Positions 1-9,053 of a stretch of 43,125 nt of DNA are shown in pieces. Within the stretch, counting starts at the first letter, position 1. Every line of letters starts with the position of its first letter. The stretch is from Gammaproteobacteria bacterium (lineage in GTDB: Bacteria > Pseudomonadota > Gammaproteobacteria > DSM-19610). The position numbers were made by a program, and so were the translations under genes. The notes beneath the pieces are model-generated. The model did no database searches. It saw only the letters and a program-made list of their open reading frames with translations, and was not told where the DNA came from. The stretch is taken from positions 1 to 43,125 of the forward strand of contig JAUXGZ010000008.1 in assembly GCA_030621785.1 (NCBI GenBank), in the 5' to 3' direction.

Positions 1-1
1 A

Positions 2-679
2 CAGGGCCGCAAACAGCGCCCCTTCGAGATGCTGAAAGCCCTGCTGGCCTTCGGCGGGCGTGAAGTACACGCTGAACTACTGTGTCAGGCGTTATGGCCA
101 GATGCCGAAGGCGATGTAGCGCAAAACTCCTTCGACGTCACCCTGTACCGGCTGCGACGCGCTTTCGGGCTGAAGGAACTCTTTATAATTCAGGACCGCC
201 GTCTGACCCTCAACAGCGAATTCGCCTGGGTAGACGCCTGGGAGTTCGAGAGACTGGTGAACCACGGCGAACGTCTGCTCAATCATGGCTACGCACCCGA
301 CATCGCCGAGCAGCTGGCGGTCAACAGCAATCGTTTGCTCCAGGTGTACCAGGGCCATTTCCTGGAACGCGAAGCCATGAATGGCTGGACGTTAGGACTG
401 CGCGAGCGACTTCGTAGCAAGCTGCTGCGCTACGTACTGGATGCCGGCCACGTGTGGGAAAGCCGCAAGGACTGGGACATCGCCATTCGCCTGTACCGCA
501 AAGGCCTGGAGATAGACCCCCGCATCGAAATTTTCTACCAGCGCATGATGATCTGCTACAAGGAAAACGGCCGTACTGCAGAAGCGCTGGCAACCTATCT
601 TCATTGCAACGACATACTGCAGAACCATCTGCACATCAGCCCCTGCCGCGAAACCCTCGCGATTTATGAGGCGCTGTGA
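2..679 (+). CDS. BTAD/SARP-type transcriptional regulator, C-terminal part (5' end outside window)
   Basis: The reading frame is open from base 2, so the N-terminus lies upstream; the ATG at 29 is internal. The visible part starts with an OmpR/SARP-like winged helix (motif LLCQALWPDAEGD, then SFDVTLYRLRRAFG). About 120 residues of helical TPR-like repeats follow, as in the bacterial transcriptional activator domain (motifs AIRLYRKGLEID and AEALATY). In this family the winged helix binds DNA and the BTAD helps oligomerisation and contact with RNA polymerase. Full proteins often carry an ATPase or sensor region in front of this arrangement, which cannot be seen here. The gene ends in TGA at 677-679 and is followed 40 bases later by a strong intrinsic terminator, so it is the last gene of its transcript. 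Its targets cannot be inferred from this fragment. Confidence 0.8.
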   Translation, partial: QGRKQRPFEMLKALLAFGGREVHAELLCQALWPDAEGDVAQNSFDVTLYRLRRAFGLKELFIIQDRRLTLNSEFAWVDAWEFERLVNHGERLLNHGYAPDIAEQLAVNSNRLLQVYQGHFLEREAMNGWTLGLRERLRSKLLRYVLDAGHVWESRKDWDIAIRLYRKGLEIDPRIEIFYQRMMICYKENGRTAEALATYLHCNDILQNHLHISPCRETLAIYEAL

Positions 680-716
680 AACTAGACTTCCTCCAGAGTA
701 ATATTCCTCCTCCTTA

Positions 717-750
717 CTCCCCCGGGGGCTTTTCCCCGGGGTTTTTCTTT
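717..750 (+). terminator. Rho-independent terminator after the BTAD regulator
   Basis: A perfect 8-bp GC stem (CCCCGGGG at 720-727 and again at 734-741, self-complementary) encloses a 6-base loop. It is followed directly by TTTTTCTTT. It lies 40 bases after the stop codon of the regulator and reads in the same direction. Confidence 0.9.
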
Positions 751-751
751 A

Positions 752-1015
752 GCCTTTCCCACACCCTTCTGCCAGACCCCAAAAAAATAAATCTGAACCA
801 CCTCACATAAAGTAAGCTTTCTGCAAGTCCGCATAGCACACAATGGCCGACCGCCAAAAACAGAATGAAAGCGGAACAGACAGAGTTTGGGGGGATCATG
901 TTGCTCATATCGGTTGATAAAAACCGGTTGGTTTTTCGCCTACATGTGCATTCTCTGTAAGTCCATATACCGCATAGCGGCTTATGCATAATATCAGAAA
1001 CGGGCAACTGAGCGC
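752..1015. other. Gene-free stretch between the regulator terminator and the 3' end of tadA
   Basis: I see no credible gene here. The 97-aa minus-strand ORF spanning it has no recognisable domain and runs through the terminator. The only structure is a short AT-rich inverted repeat at 919-936 (AAAAACC, loop GGTT, GGTTTTT). This could act as a weak bidirectional terminator, including for tadA, which ends about 80 bases away. The region lies between convergent genes, so no promoter is expected. Confidence 0.4.
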
Positions 1016-1570
1016 TTATCGGCCACGCCGCGAACGAAAGAATTCCTGCAACTGCCCTGCGCAGTCGCGCTCCCTGACACCGCCTTGCACGATCACCCTG
1101 TGGTTCAGTCCCGGGGCTTCGAAGCTGTTGACGACACTTTCCACGGCCCCGCGTTTGGGATCACGAGCCCCGAATATCAGACGCTCGATGCGCGCATGAA
1201 CCATGGCGCCGGCACACATCTGGCAGGGTTCGAGCGTAACATACAGCGTAGTACCGGTAAGACGGTAATTATCAAGTCGCTGTGCAGCTGCGCGGATAGC
1301 AACAATCTCGGCATGCGCGGTCGGATCACAATTTGAAATCGGCTGATTCCAGCCTTCGCCAAGCAGTTCGCCGCGAGCATCGACGACCACCGAACCCACC
1401 GGGACCTCGTCCTGTTCAGCGGCACAGCGAGCCAGGTACATGGCATACTCCATCCACTGGACGTCGTACGGGTCTATTCCCAATTCTTTTTCATGCCGAA
1501 GCAACTCCGGTTTATTCACTTTTAACCAGCCCGCAACCGAGTCCGGCAAAGCAGTGCATCGGGTGGACAT
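1016..1570 (-). CDS. tadA: tRNA-specific adenosine deaminase TadA
   Basis: TadA deaminates adenosine 34 to inosine in the anticodon of tRNA-Arg(ACG), allowing wobble decoding of CGN codons. The zinc-binding cytidine-deaminase-fold signature is complete: HAE (residues 86-88, with the catalytic Glu) and PCQMC (115-119). The family motif NCDPTAHAE precedes it. The protein is 184 aa, about 20-30 residues longer than usual because of an N-terminal extension. The first ATG (1570) has a purine-rich GGAAG just upstream. An internal Met at residue 40 would give a core of usual length but has no clear ribosome binding site. The gene is alone on its strand, and divergent from the glycosyltransferase-like gene at 1732. 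Confidence 0.93.
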   Translation of the reverse strand: MSTRCTALPDSVAGWLKVNKPELLRHEKELGIDPYDVQWMEYAMYLARCAAEQDEVPVGSVVVDARGELLGEGWNQPISNCDPTAHAEIVAIRAAAQRLDNYRLTGTTLYVTLEPCQMCAGAMVHARIERLIFGARDPKRGAVESVVNSFEAPGLNHRVIVQGGVRERDCAGQLQEFFRSRRGR

Positions 1571-1731
1571 TCTTCCATATTCTCACAGCAATATCGACGC
1601 CCTCTTCCGCTTACCTGGCCGATACGAGCCCGGTGCACACCTGACGGTTAGAGTCGCAGGCATTTCAAAATCTGCCCTCCCCCCGTTTTCTGCTACACTT
1701 TGCGCAATCCCGGACGGAGCTCCTCCCCACC

Positions 1732-2670
1732 ATGAAACACAGCGTTTTTATCCAGACCAACCACAAGCAGATTGTCGGCGCGCTGGTGGCCGAGTACGCC
1801 CTGCGCCGCAACTCGCCGCAGGCGGATCAGTTCGACGTGCATATCATGCATACCCGGGACTACCCGTTCTTCAAGGAACGCGAGGGGCAGCTGTATCTGC
1901 GCGATGGCGTCAAACGTACCTGGCTGAACGATGACCTGCAGTCCTTCACGCCAACCCGTTTCATGCCACCGGAGCTGATGGGCTACCAGGGTCACGCAGT
2001 GGTCATTGACCCCGATATCTTTGCCGTCGGCGATATCATGGAACTGCTGACGCGGGACATGCAGGGCAAGGCTGTCATGTGCCGGCGACGTTCCGGGCCC
2101 AAGGGCATTGTCGATCGCTGCTTTGCCAGTAGCGTCATGCTACTCGACTGCGCAAAACTTGGTCACTGGAAAGTTGAACAGGCCTTCAACGAAATGTTCG
2201 AGTTCAAGCGCGACTATATGCCCTGGATCTGCCTGCGCATGGAGGATCGCGAAACCATCGGCCTGTTCGAGCCCGAATGGAACGACTTCGACAAGCTGAC
2301 CCCGCAAACGAAGATGCTGCACGTCACGCGGCGCAAAACCCAGCCCTGGAAAGCCGGTCTGCCGATCGACTGGCGTCCGGCGGAACGTTTCCGCCTGTTC
2401 CCGCCGGTCGCCTGGGTAATGCGGGCCAGACGACACCTGTTCGGTGAATACGGGCTACTGGGCAACTACAAGGAACATCCCGACCGCAACCAGACCAACC
2501 TGTTCTTTGGACTGCTGAAAGAATGCATCAATGAAGGCCTTGTCAGCGAAGATATGCTGCGCGAGGAGATGCGCCATAATCACGTCCGGCATGATGCTCT
2601 CGAGGTCCTCGATCGCACTCCGGACCTGGCCCCGCCCGGCAACCCGCCGCTTAATCTCTCTGCGGCATAG
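1732..2670 (+). CDS. GT8-like glycosyltransferase, copy A
   Basis: A soluble 312-aa protein with no signal peptide or membrane segment. I infer a GT-A fold from three features. There is a beta-strand ending in VVIDPD, placing a DxD-type metal and nucleotide-sugar motif at D93/D95. An SVMLLDC segment resembles the 'n(t/s)gvlLld' strand of family 8. A later MLHVTRRKTQPWKAG matches the 'H-x-x-G/K-P-W' region of GT8 enzymes. Sugar donor and acceptor are unknown. The gene is followed 159 bp later by a close paralogue in the same orientation and collinear along its length. Context (ELM1, LptFG, ABC exporter, ACP and sphingoid-base synthase nearby) suggests an envelope glycolipid or polysaccharide role. 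The family assignment is by motif only. Confidence 0.6.
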   Translation: MKHSVFIQTNHKQIVGALVAEYALRRNSPQADQFDVHIMHTRDYPFFKEREGQLYLRDGVKRTWLNDDLQSFTPTRFMPPELMGYQGHAVVIDPDIFAVGDIMELLTRDMQGKAVMCRRRSGPKGIVDRCFASSVMLLDCAKLGHWKVEQAFNEMFEFKRDYMPWICLRMEDRETIGLFEPEWNDFDKLTPQTKMLHVTRRKTQPWKAGLPIDWRPAERFRLFPPVAWVMRARRHLFGEYGLLGNYKEHPDRNQTNLFFGLLKECINEGLVSEDMLREEMRHNHVRHDALEVLDRTPDLAPPGNPPLNLSAA

Positions 2671-2829
2671 CACTCGAACAGCCCCTGCTTTCAACCTCGG
2701 GGGTCGATTGCCGCCGACCAAAACTGCTTGTATTCTGCTCCAATATTCTTTTTTATCAGCAAGTTACAATGGAGCGCGTCTCCACGGTCGATTTCAGGGC
2801 CGCACACCCGGAGCAATCAGGTAAATACC

Positions 2830-3780
2830 ATGAAACACGCAGTCTACATCCAGACCAATCACAAACAGATTACCGGTGCCATCGTTGCCGAATACGCCAT
2901 ACGGCGTTACTCCCGCAACAATGACAAGTTCGATGTGCACATTATCGAGAAAAAAGACTATTCCTGGTTCGATGATCGTGAAGGTCAGATGTACCTGCGT
3001 GATGGCGTCCGGCGCAAGTGGCTCAACAACGACCTCCAGTCCTTCACGCTGACCCGTTTCATGCCGCCGGAGTTGATGGGCTACGAGGGTCGCGCAGTGG
3101 TCATCGACCCCGATGTCTTTCCGTCTTCAGATACCTGGGATCTGCTGTCACGGGATATGCAGGGCAAGTCCCTCATGTGCCGCCCCCGCTCCGGCACCAA
3201 GGGTATCATCGACCGTTGCCTGGCCAGCAGTGTCATGCTGCTGGATTGCGCGAAACTTCACCACTGGAAAGTCGAGCAGTGGTTCAATGAAATGTTCGAG
3301 CAAAAACGTGACTACATGCCCTGGATCTGCCTGCGTTACGAAGACCGCGATAACATCGGGCTGTTTGAAAACGAGTGGAACGATTTCGACAAGTTGACGC
3401 CACAAACCAGGATGCTGCATACGACGCGCCGCAAGACCCAGCCCTGGAAAGCGGGCCTGCCGATCGACTGGCGTCCGGCCGAGCGCTTCCGCCTGTTTCC
3501 GCCCGCAGCCTGGGTCATGCGGGCACGCCGCCGCCTGTTCGGCGAATACGCGTTGCTGGGTAACTACAAGGTGCACCCGGACAAGAATCAGGAAAACTTC
3601 TTCTTCGGTCTGCTAAAAGAGTGTGTCAACAAGGGCATCATTTCAGAAGATTTCGTACGTGAGGAGATGCGCCAGAACCACGTGCGTCACGATGCCTTTG
3701 AAGTGCTCGACCGTACGCCGGATCTCCCGCCGGGCCCGCAACATCCGCTGTCGGTAATAACCCGGCAGGCTGCCGCATGA
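2830..3780 (+). CDS. GT8-like glycosyltransferase, copy B (tandem paralogue)
   Basis: The start is taken at the ATG at 2830 (MKHAVYIQTNHK), which aligns exactly with the start of copy A. The longer ORF start at 2728 would add 34 residues with no counterpart. The protein is 316 aa and shares the VVIDPD motif (D93/D95), the SVMLLDC strand and the KTQPWKAGLPIDW segment with copy A. By eye well over half of all positions are identical and almost no gaps are needed, so this is a tandem duplication. The region right after the DxD motif (FPSSDTWDLLS versus FAVGDIMELLT) and the N-terminal third differ most, which could mean a different donor or acceptor. Its stop lies two bases from the stop of the convergent ELM1 gene. 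Confidence 0.6.
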   Translation: MKHAVYIQTNHKQITGAIVAEYAIRRYSRNNDKFDVHIIEKKDYSWFDDREGQMYLRDGVRRKWLNNDLQSFTLTRFMPPELMGYEGRAVVIDPDVFPSSDTWDLLSRDMQGKSLMCRPRSGTKGIIDRCLASSVMLLDCAKLHHWKVEQWFNEMFEQKRDYMPWICLRYEDRDNIGLFENEWNDFDKLTPQTRMLHTTRRKTQPWKAGLPIDWRPAERFRLFPPAAWVMRARRRLFGEYALLGNYKVHPDKNQENFFFGLLKECVNKGIISEDFVREEMRQNHVRHDAFEVLDRTPDLPPGPQHPLSVITRQAAA

Positions 3781-3782
3781 CG

Positions 3783-4940
3783 TCAAATAAACCCGTCGCG
3801 AGCGGATCGGCTGGCCGCGGGATGCTCAAACAGGGCACGTACGTGTATTGCGGTCTGCTGCGCCTCGTCGATTGACAGTCCCGGATCTGGTTGTCGTGGT
3901 TCCTGCCCCAGCCATACGGCCTGCCCCGATGCCACCAGCTCGCGTTGAATATTGCCGATGTCACGTCGCATGCGTTGCGGACCAAAACGCATCGCCAGAC
4001 GGTGGGTCAATGGTTTGTAACGGAAGTTATGCGCATAACGCCACCACGGCCGGTGCACCCCGGTCGCCCGGTCGAGAGCCGCATCACTCATATCAAATAT
4101 AGACAATGGCTTGCCGGTAGCAGCGGCCTCGGCCATCATCGAAATACTCTCCCCGGTAACGACAAGTTCGTCGGCCAGGGCAAGGTAACCGGTATAGGGG
4201 TTTGGTTCGCGCTTACCCCACTGATATAGATGGCAGGGAACGCTAATCTGCTCCCGGAAACCTTCCAGCGCTTGCGCCGGGGTCCGGGCGCTGCTGGAAA
4301 TCAGCAGGCTGGCGCCGATTCCGGTCGCACGCTGGTTTACCTGTTGCCCCAGCAAAACCGCCTTTTCCCGGCTAAAGACAAAAGGCCCGCTGTCGCCGCC
4401 GATCAGAACCGCTATCCAGGGTTTCTGTAGACTATCGAAGTGCCCCGACCAGGTGCGCGCCGCGACTTTTAGCTGTTCGGCATCGACCCGATGCAGCGGC
4501 AGCCGGTTATGCACAACGTTCGGTTGTACCGGCAAAAAATACTGTGGCGTGGTCACGATCAGATCGAAACATTCCAGTGGCGCCCACGGACGTCCGATAT
4601 GTACCAGCCGGGTCTTGCCGCCTGACTGCCGGCAGATCCAGCGAGCAACCGGTTCATTGCGGCGCCCGGCAGTAATCACCAGGTCCGGCCAGGGCGCCCG
4701 CAACGGACTGGATCTGCGCATATCGATCCCCGCCAGTGTCGCACCGGCCAGACGGTTGGACAGCAGTTCCCAGGCGCGGTAGCTCATCCGTTTGATCTCC
4801 CGGGGCCAGCCAACCGCATCCGCCAGCGCCTGCACCTGGGTATTGTCACCAGCCTTGTGGCCAAACAACAGCCACACGCGCGGAACGGCACCCGGATCAC
4901 CGGCAGCGACTACGGAACGATGTGAATCAAATGAGATCAT
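3783..4940 (-). CDS. ELM1-family protein, copy 1 (GT-B-like, predicted glycosyltransferase)
   Basis: The sequence has the hallmarks of the family annotated as 'mitochondrial fission ELM1' (DUF1022). These are RVWLLFGHKAGDN at the N-terminus, PWPDLVITAGRRN, GKTRLVHIGRP, VLIGGDSGPFVFS and ELVVTGESISMMAEA. The bacterial members have nothing to do with mitochondria. The glycine-rich GGDSGP strand and the late 'S-x-S-M-x-x-E-A' element resemble the donor-binding half of GT-B glycosyltransferases, so I infer a sugar transferase. I chose the ATG at 4940 because the ORF start at 5042 adds a non-conserved leader that runs into the lptF promoter region. It is divergent from lptF and convergent with the GT8-like pair. 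A second copy lies at 9234. Confidence 0.75.
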   Translation of the reverse strand: MISFDSHRSVVAAGDPGAVPRVWLLFGHKAGDNTQVQALADAVGWPREIKRMSYRAWELLSNRLAGATLAGIDMRRSSPLRAPWPDLVITAGRRNEPVARWICRQSGGKTRLVHIGRPWAPLECFDLIVTTPQYFLPVQPNVVHNRLPLHRVDAEQLKVAARTWSGHFDSLQKPWIAVLIGGDSGPFVFSREKAVLLGQQVNQRATGIGASLLISSSARTPAQALEGFREQISVPCHLYQWGKREPNPYTGYLALADELVVTGESISMMAEAAATGKPLSIFDMSDAALDRATGVHRPWWRYAHNFRYKPLTHRLAMRFGPQRMRRDIGNIQRELVASGQAVWLGQEPRQPDPGLSIDEAQQTAIHVRALFEHPAASRSARDGFI

Positions 4941-5059
4941 CAGCCTGGCCACAGGGTACCGGAAAGCAGCCTGACCAGAAACAGTCACCTGCGCAATACA
5001 GCCGTTCCCCTGTACAATGGGCCACTCAAAAATCCAGTGCATCGGGCGGCGCAGACAGT

Positions 5060-6133
5060 TTGATAATCGATCGTTACATCTTCGGAGAAATTTTCAGGCC
5101 GATGCTGCTGGGCTGCGGCCTGTTGATCGTGGTGTTTATTGCCTACAGCCTTGGCATCAGGCTCGCGGCTACATCCGGCGGCGTCGTACAACCCGCCACT
5201 ATTGCCTACATGATGTTTCTCCAGACCATGATCGTCATGGAGATCCTGCTGCCGACGGCACTGTATTTCTCCGTCATATCAGCCATCGGGCGCCTCTACC
5301 GGGAATCCGAGATGGCCGCTATGCGCGCCGCGGGGATCAGTGAAACACGTATCCTGCAATCTGTGTTTCTTTATTCCCTGCTGATTGCCGTTATTGTCGG
5401 CCTTATCTCCATATACGGGCGCCCCTGGGCTTACCACCAGAGCTACCTGCTGGAAGCAGAGGCCATTGTCGATTTCAACATCGACCAGATACAGGCCGGT
5501 CACTTTACCGAGTTCACCAACAGCGACTATGTACTCTATACCCGCGACATCAATCGCAAAAAGGGCTTGTTGCTCGACGTATTCCTGCAAAATGACATTC
5601 CTGGGAAATCAAAGCTCATCGTTGCACAGGAAGCCCGCTTACCGCCGGTAAAACTGGGAGAAGCACGATCGGTGGTGTTTTACCATGGCCATGCCTACCA
5701 GCTGGACCTGCGCGGCAAACGCGACACCACACTGCGTTTCGACACCCTGACCGTACACCTGGGAAAAGATGAGCTGCAGTTGGGGTACAAGCGAAAATCT
5801 ATCCCTACATCACTACTGATAAACTCTACCCAGCCGAAAGAGATCGCGGAGTTCCAGGGTAGAATGTCCACTTCACTGGCAACCCTCCTGCTTGCCATGC
5901 TGGCAGTACCACTCAGCCGGGCAGCTCCCCGTCAGGGCGGGCACAAGAACTTTTTTGTCGCCATCCTGGTCTACGTGGGATTCTTCAACCTGATGAACAT
6001 GACCATAAACTGGGTGAAAAATGGCGAAGTAGGCGCATTCCCCGGTGTATGGTGGGTGTTCGTCCTCTGGGTGCTCGTACTGGTGTCCCTGCTGGCCTGG
6101 CCCTACCTGCAACTAAAACGGAATCACGGTTAG
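5060..6133 (+). CDS. lptF: LptF-family permease (LPS/lipid export ABC transporter subunit)
   Basis: LptF pairs with LptG and the ATPase LptB to extract lipopolysaccharide from the inner membrane and push it onto the periplasmic bridge. The protein opens with IIDRYIFGEIFRP, typical of the family. It has three N-terminal membrane helices, the motif RAAGISETRIL in the coupling helix, a periplasmic beta-jellyroll domain, and three C-terminal helices. The only plausible start matching family length (about 357 aa) is the TTG at 5060. The ATG at 4922 would add a charged, non-homologous leader overlapping the divergent ELM1 gene. A -10-like TACAAT lies at 5013-5018, consistent with the downstream TTG. 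lptG follows after 5 bp. No lptB is visible, and this pair sits next to lipid and glycosyl genes, so it may be a specialised copy. Confidence 0.88.
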   Translation: MIIDRYIFGEIFRPMLLGCGLLIVVFIAYSLGIRLAATSGGVVQPATIAYMMFLQTMIVMEILLPTALYFSVISAIGRLYRESEMAAMRAAGISETRILQSVFLYSLLIAVIVGLISIYGRPWAYHQSYLLEAEAIVDFNIDQIQAGHFTEFTNSDYVLYTRDINRKKGLLLDVFLQNDIPGKSKLIVAQEARLPPVKLGEARSVVFYHGHAYQLDLRGKRDTTLRFDTLTVHLGKDELQLGYKRKSIPTSLLINSTQPKEIAEFQGRMSTSLATLLLAMLAVPLSRAAPRQGGHKNFFVAILVYVGFFNLMNMTINWVKNGEVGAFPGVWWVFVLWVLVLVSLLAWPYLQLKRNHG

Positions 6134-6138
6134 CCCCC

Positions 6139-7212
6139 ATGAACATACTGGACCGATACATCAGCCTGGCCCTGTTCAAGGGCTGGATAATCGTACTGAC
6201 CGTCCTGACATCTATCTTCGGGCTGCTGGCATTCGTCGAGGAACTCGATCGTGTCCGCGCACGCTACCAGGCCATTGACGCATTCCTGTATGTCGCCGGT
6301 ACGCTACCGCAGATCACCATGGACCTGGCACCGATTATCGCCCTGCTGGGAACGATGATTGCGCTTGCCAGCCTGGCAAGGAACAACGAAATAATAGCCA
6401 TGCGGAGCGCGGGTATTTCCAGCAACCGGGTGATCGGCGCCGTAGCCATCCCCTCCCTCGGCCTGATTGTTGCGCTTTACCTGTTCGGAGAATTCGTCGC
6501 CGCGCCGGTGCAACAACAGGCAGAAGAGCAACGCTCGGTACAGCGTTCCGGAAAAGGCAACATCCTGAAAGGCAGGGGACTGTGGATGACCGACGGCGAG
6601 CAATTTCTGAATGTCAGCAAATTGCGCCAGGATGCCCTGCCGGCAGCAGTGAGCGTATATCAGCTGGACAACGAAGGACGACTGGCAGAATTCATCCATG
6701 CCCAGAGAGCCGACGCCGGAGAGGACCGTAGATGGGCCCTGCATAAGGTATTGCGCAAACGCATGGGAAAACAGGGTGTCATGCGGACGAAACGGCAGAA
6801 GACCATGATAATTGGCCCATTCTGGGCACCGGACGAACTTCCGGTTTTACCACTGCCAACTTCGACCATGCCGCTTGTCAACCTGTATGGCTACATCAAG
6901 TACCTTCGGTCCACAGGACAGCCAACCAAAAAACTGGAGCTGAGCTTCTGGCAGAAAGCGACACTGCCGCTTTCTGCCGGGCTCATGATCCTGCTGGCCA
7001 TACCGATCGGCACCAGCCTCGGATCACAACGCAATACCGAATATGCAAAAAGACTGGCCATCGGCGCCCTTGTCGGCATTGCCTTCTACCTGGCCACACG
7101 CATCATCCACACTCTGGGTCTGGTAATCGGCCTGCCGGCGGTCATCACCGCAAGCCTGCCCCTGGTGTTGATCCTGGTATCCGCACTGCTGCTCCTGCAA
7201 CGCATGCGCTGA
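6139..7212 (+). CDS. lptG: LptG-family permease (LPS/lipid export ABC transporter subunit)
   Basis: Partner of LptF. The start is the ATG at 6139, five bases after the lptF stop; the longer ORF start at 6049 lies inside lptF. The N-terminus MNILDRYISLALFKGW is typical of LptG. The coupling-helix motif MRSAGISSNRVIG is present, followed by a periplasmic jellyroll region (roughly residues 125-265) and three C-terminal membrane helices. At 357 aa it has normal family length. An 80-bp gap separates it from the MsbA-like exporter gene, so all three are probably co-transcribed. Whether the cargo is LPS or another lipid cannot be read from the sequence. Confidence 0.9.
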   Translation: MNILDRYISLALFKGWIIVLTVLTSIFGLLAFVEELDRVRARYQAIDAFLYVAGTLPQITMDLAPIIALLGTMIALASLARNNEIIAMRSAGISSNRVIGAVAIPSLGLIVALYLFGEFVAAPVQQQAEEQRSVQRSGKGNILKGRGLWMTDGEQFLNVSKLRQDALPAAVSVYQLDNEGRLAEFIHAQRADAGEDRRWALHKVLRKRMGKQGVMRTKRQKTMIIGPFWAPDELPVLPLPTSTMPLVNLYGYIKYLRSTGQPTKKLELSFWQKATLPLSAGLMILLAIPIGTSLGSQRNTEYAKRLAIGALVGIAFYLATRIIHTLGLVIGLPAVITASLPLVLILVSALLLLQRMR

Positions 7213-7292
7213 TTGCCCCGACCGCCGTTTCACGCGATAATTTCGCGACCTGACCAGATCCATGGTCTCAATGGAAAACCCGATACCCGCCC

Positions 7293-9032
7293 ATGCAGTT
7301 AATGCTCTTCTTTTTCCGGGCCCACCCCTGGCAATCCCTGATCACAGTGATCTCGCTGCTGCTTTCCGGCATAGCCGAGGGCGTCGGTCTGTCAGCGCTG
7401 CTACCACTACTCAACCTGGCATTGAACCAGGGAACACGTCATGTCCAGGATGGCGGACAGGGGCCTGCGGGCGATTTTGAACAAACCGTCATTGACCTGA
7501 TGGCCCAGATCGGACTGTCGCCCACCATCGGGGCGTTGCTGTCCGTCATAGTAGTCGCAGTAGCACTGAAGACGGTCCTGTTGCTGATTGCGACCAGGCA
7601 GGTCGGCTATACGGCTGCACGGGTTACCACCGACCTGCGCCTGCAGCTGTTGCATGCCATCCTGCGCAGCAAGTGGGAGTTCTTTCTCAGCCAGCCGCTC
7701 GGCAAGCTGTCCAATAGCCTGGCTACCGAAGCCAATCGCTCGTCGAGCGCCTTCGTGGGTGGCATAACACTGATCACTTACGTAATCTATGCATTCATCT
7801 ACGGCTCGGTCGCGATCGCAGTCTCATGGAAAGCCACCCTGGTCAGCCTCGGTGTCGGTGTGCTGATCGTTGCACTGTCACATTCACTGGTTCGAATGGC
7901 TCGCAAGGCTGGCAAGAAACAGACCAGGCTGCTTAAATCGCTGCTAATCCAGCTCAACGACACCTTGCAGTCGGTCAAACCCCTGAAGGCCATGGCGCGA
8001 GAGCACCTTGCGGATAGCTCGCTGCGCGCCAAAACCAACCGGCTCAACAGCACACTGCAAAAACAGGTTCTCAGTGCCGCAGTACTCAACTCCGTACAGG
8101 AACTGCTTTTTACCATCGTCATCGCGCTCGGCATGTACCTGGCACTGGTCCGTTTTGATATGCCGATGCCAACGGTCATGATCCTGGTAGTTGCGCTGGG
8201 GCGCATGTTAAACCAGTTCGGCAAGGTCCAGAAGCAGTACCAGAAAATGATGACGCTGGAGAGCGCATTCTGGTCCATGAAAGAAACTATCGACACCGCC
8301 AGAAACGCCGAAGAACATCTCGGACACGGCACGATGCCGCCACCACTGAAGTCCGGCATACGGATGCAGGAGGTATCGTTTGCATACGGCGAAAACCAGG
8401 TACTGAACAAGCTGTCACTGGATATTCCCGGAGGCTCGCTGACCACACTTACCGGTCCTTCGGGCGCTGGAAAAACGACCATAATCGATCTGATCATCGG
8501 TCTGCTGAAACAGCAGTCCGGAGAAATTCTTATCGACAACATGCCACTGGGTTCACTGGAACTCAGGGAGTGGCGCCGCATGATCGGCTACGTCCCCCAG
8601 GAAACCATCCTGCTACACGACAGCATACTGCACAATGTCACCCTGGGTGACCCGGAATACAGTGACCGGGACGCCGAGGCTGCACTGCGAGCCGCCGGTG
8701 CCTGGGAATTCGTGGCCGCACTTCCGCAAGGCATACATAGCGTGGTCGGAGAACGTGGCGGAAGACTCTCTGGCGGCCAGCGCCAGCGCGTGGTGATCGC
8801 ACGGGCACTGGTGCATCGGCCCAAACTGCTGATTCTTGACGAAGCCACCAGCGCACTGGACCCGGCCAGCGAAGCCGCCATTGCCAGATCAATCGAGGAA
8901 CTACGCGGTGGCCAGTTGACGATACTCGCCATCTCCCACCAGAAGCGACTGGTTGACGCCGCCGACCATGTATATCGCCTTCAGGATGGCCAGGCCCTGC
9001 TGGTTGATCGCCAGGAGCCTGTCCCGGAATAG
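7293..9032 (+). CDS. MsbA-like ABC exporter (fused membrane and ATPase domains)
   Basis: A 579-aa half-transporter that should act as a homodimer in the inner membrane. The N-terminal ~330 residues hold six predicted membrane helices. The C-terminal ATPase domain is intact: Walker A GPSGAGKTT (388-396), Q-loop YVPQE (about 433-437), signature LSGGQ (492-496), Walker B LLILDE (512-517) and switch His549. This arrangement is that of lipid A flippase MsbA and related lipid or peptide exporters. Its position just after lptFG and near ACP, sphingoid-base synthase and glycosyltransferase genes favours a lipid or glycolipid flippase. Sequence alone cannot separate it from a true MsbA. Another in-frame ATG lies nine bases downstream. 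Confidence 0.85.
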   Translation: MQLMLFFFRAHPWQSLITVISLLLSGIAEGVGLSALLPLLNLALNQGTRHVQDGGQGPAGDFEQTVIDLMAQIGLSPTIGALLSVIVVAVALKTVLLLIATRQVGYTAARVTTDLRLQLLHAILRSKWEFFLSQPLGKLSNSLATEANRSSSAFVGGITLITYVIYAFIYGSVAIAVSWKATLVSLGVGVLIVALSHSLVRMARKAGKKQTRLLKSLLIQLNDTLQSVKPLKAMAREHLADSSLRAKTNRLNSTLQKQVLSAAVLNSVQELLFTIVIALGMYLALVRFDMPMPTVMILVVALGRMLNQFGKVQKQYQKMMTLESAFWSMKETIDTARNAEEHLGHGTMPPPLKSGIRMQEVSFAYGENQVLNKLSLDIPGGSLTTLTGPSGAGKTTIIDLIIGLLKQQSGEILIDNMPLGSLELREWRRMIGYVPQETILLHDSILHNVTLGDPEYSDRDAEAALRAAGAWEFVAALPQGIHSVVGERGGRLSGGQRQRVVIARALVHRPKLLILDEATSALDPASEAAIARSIEELRGGQLTILAISHQKRLVDAADHVYRLQDGQALLVDRQEPVPE

Positions 9033-9053
9033 GCTGACCTGCTGCGGACAGCA

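Noticed and set aside
714-1007. 97-aa minus-strand ORF in the gap before tadA
   Set aside because: It includes the terminator hairpin of the regulator, has no domain and no ribosome binding site I trust.
7799-8581. 260-aa minus-strand ORF inside the ABC exporter
   Set aside because: Antisense shadow; the plus-strand frame has every ABC motif intact.
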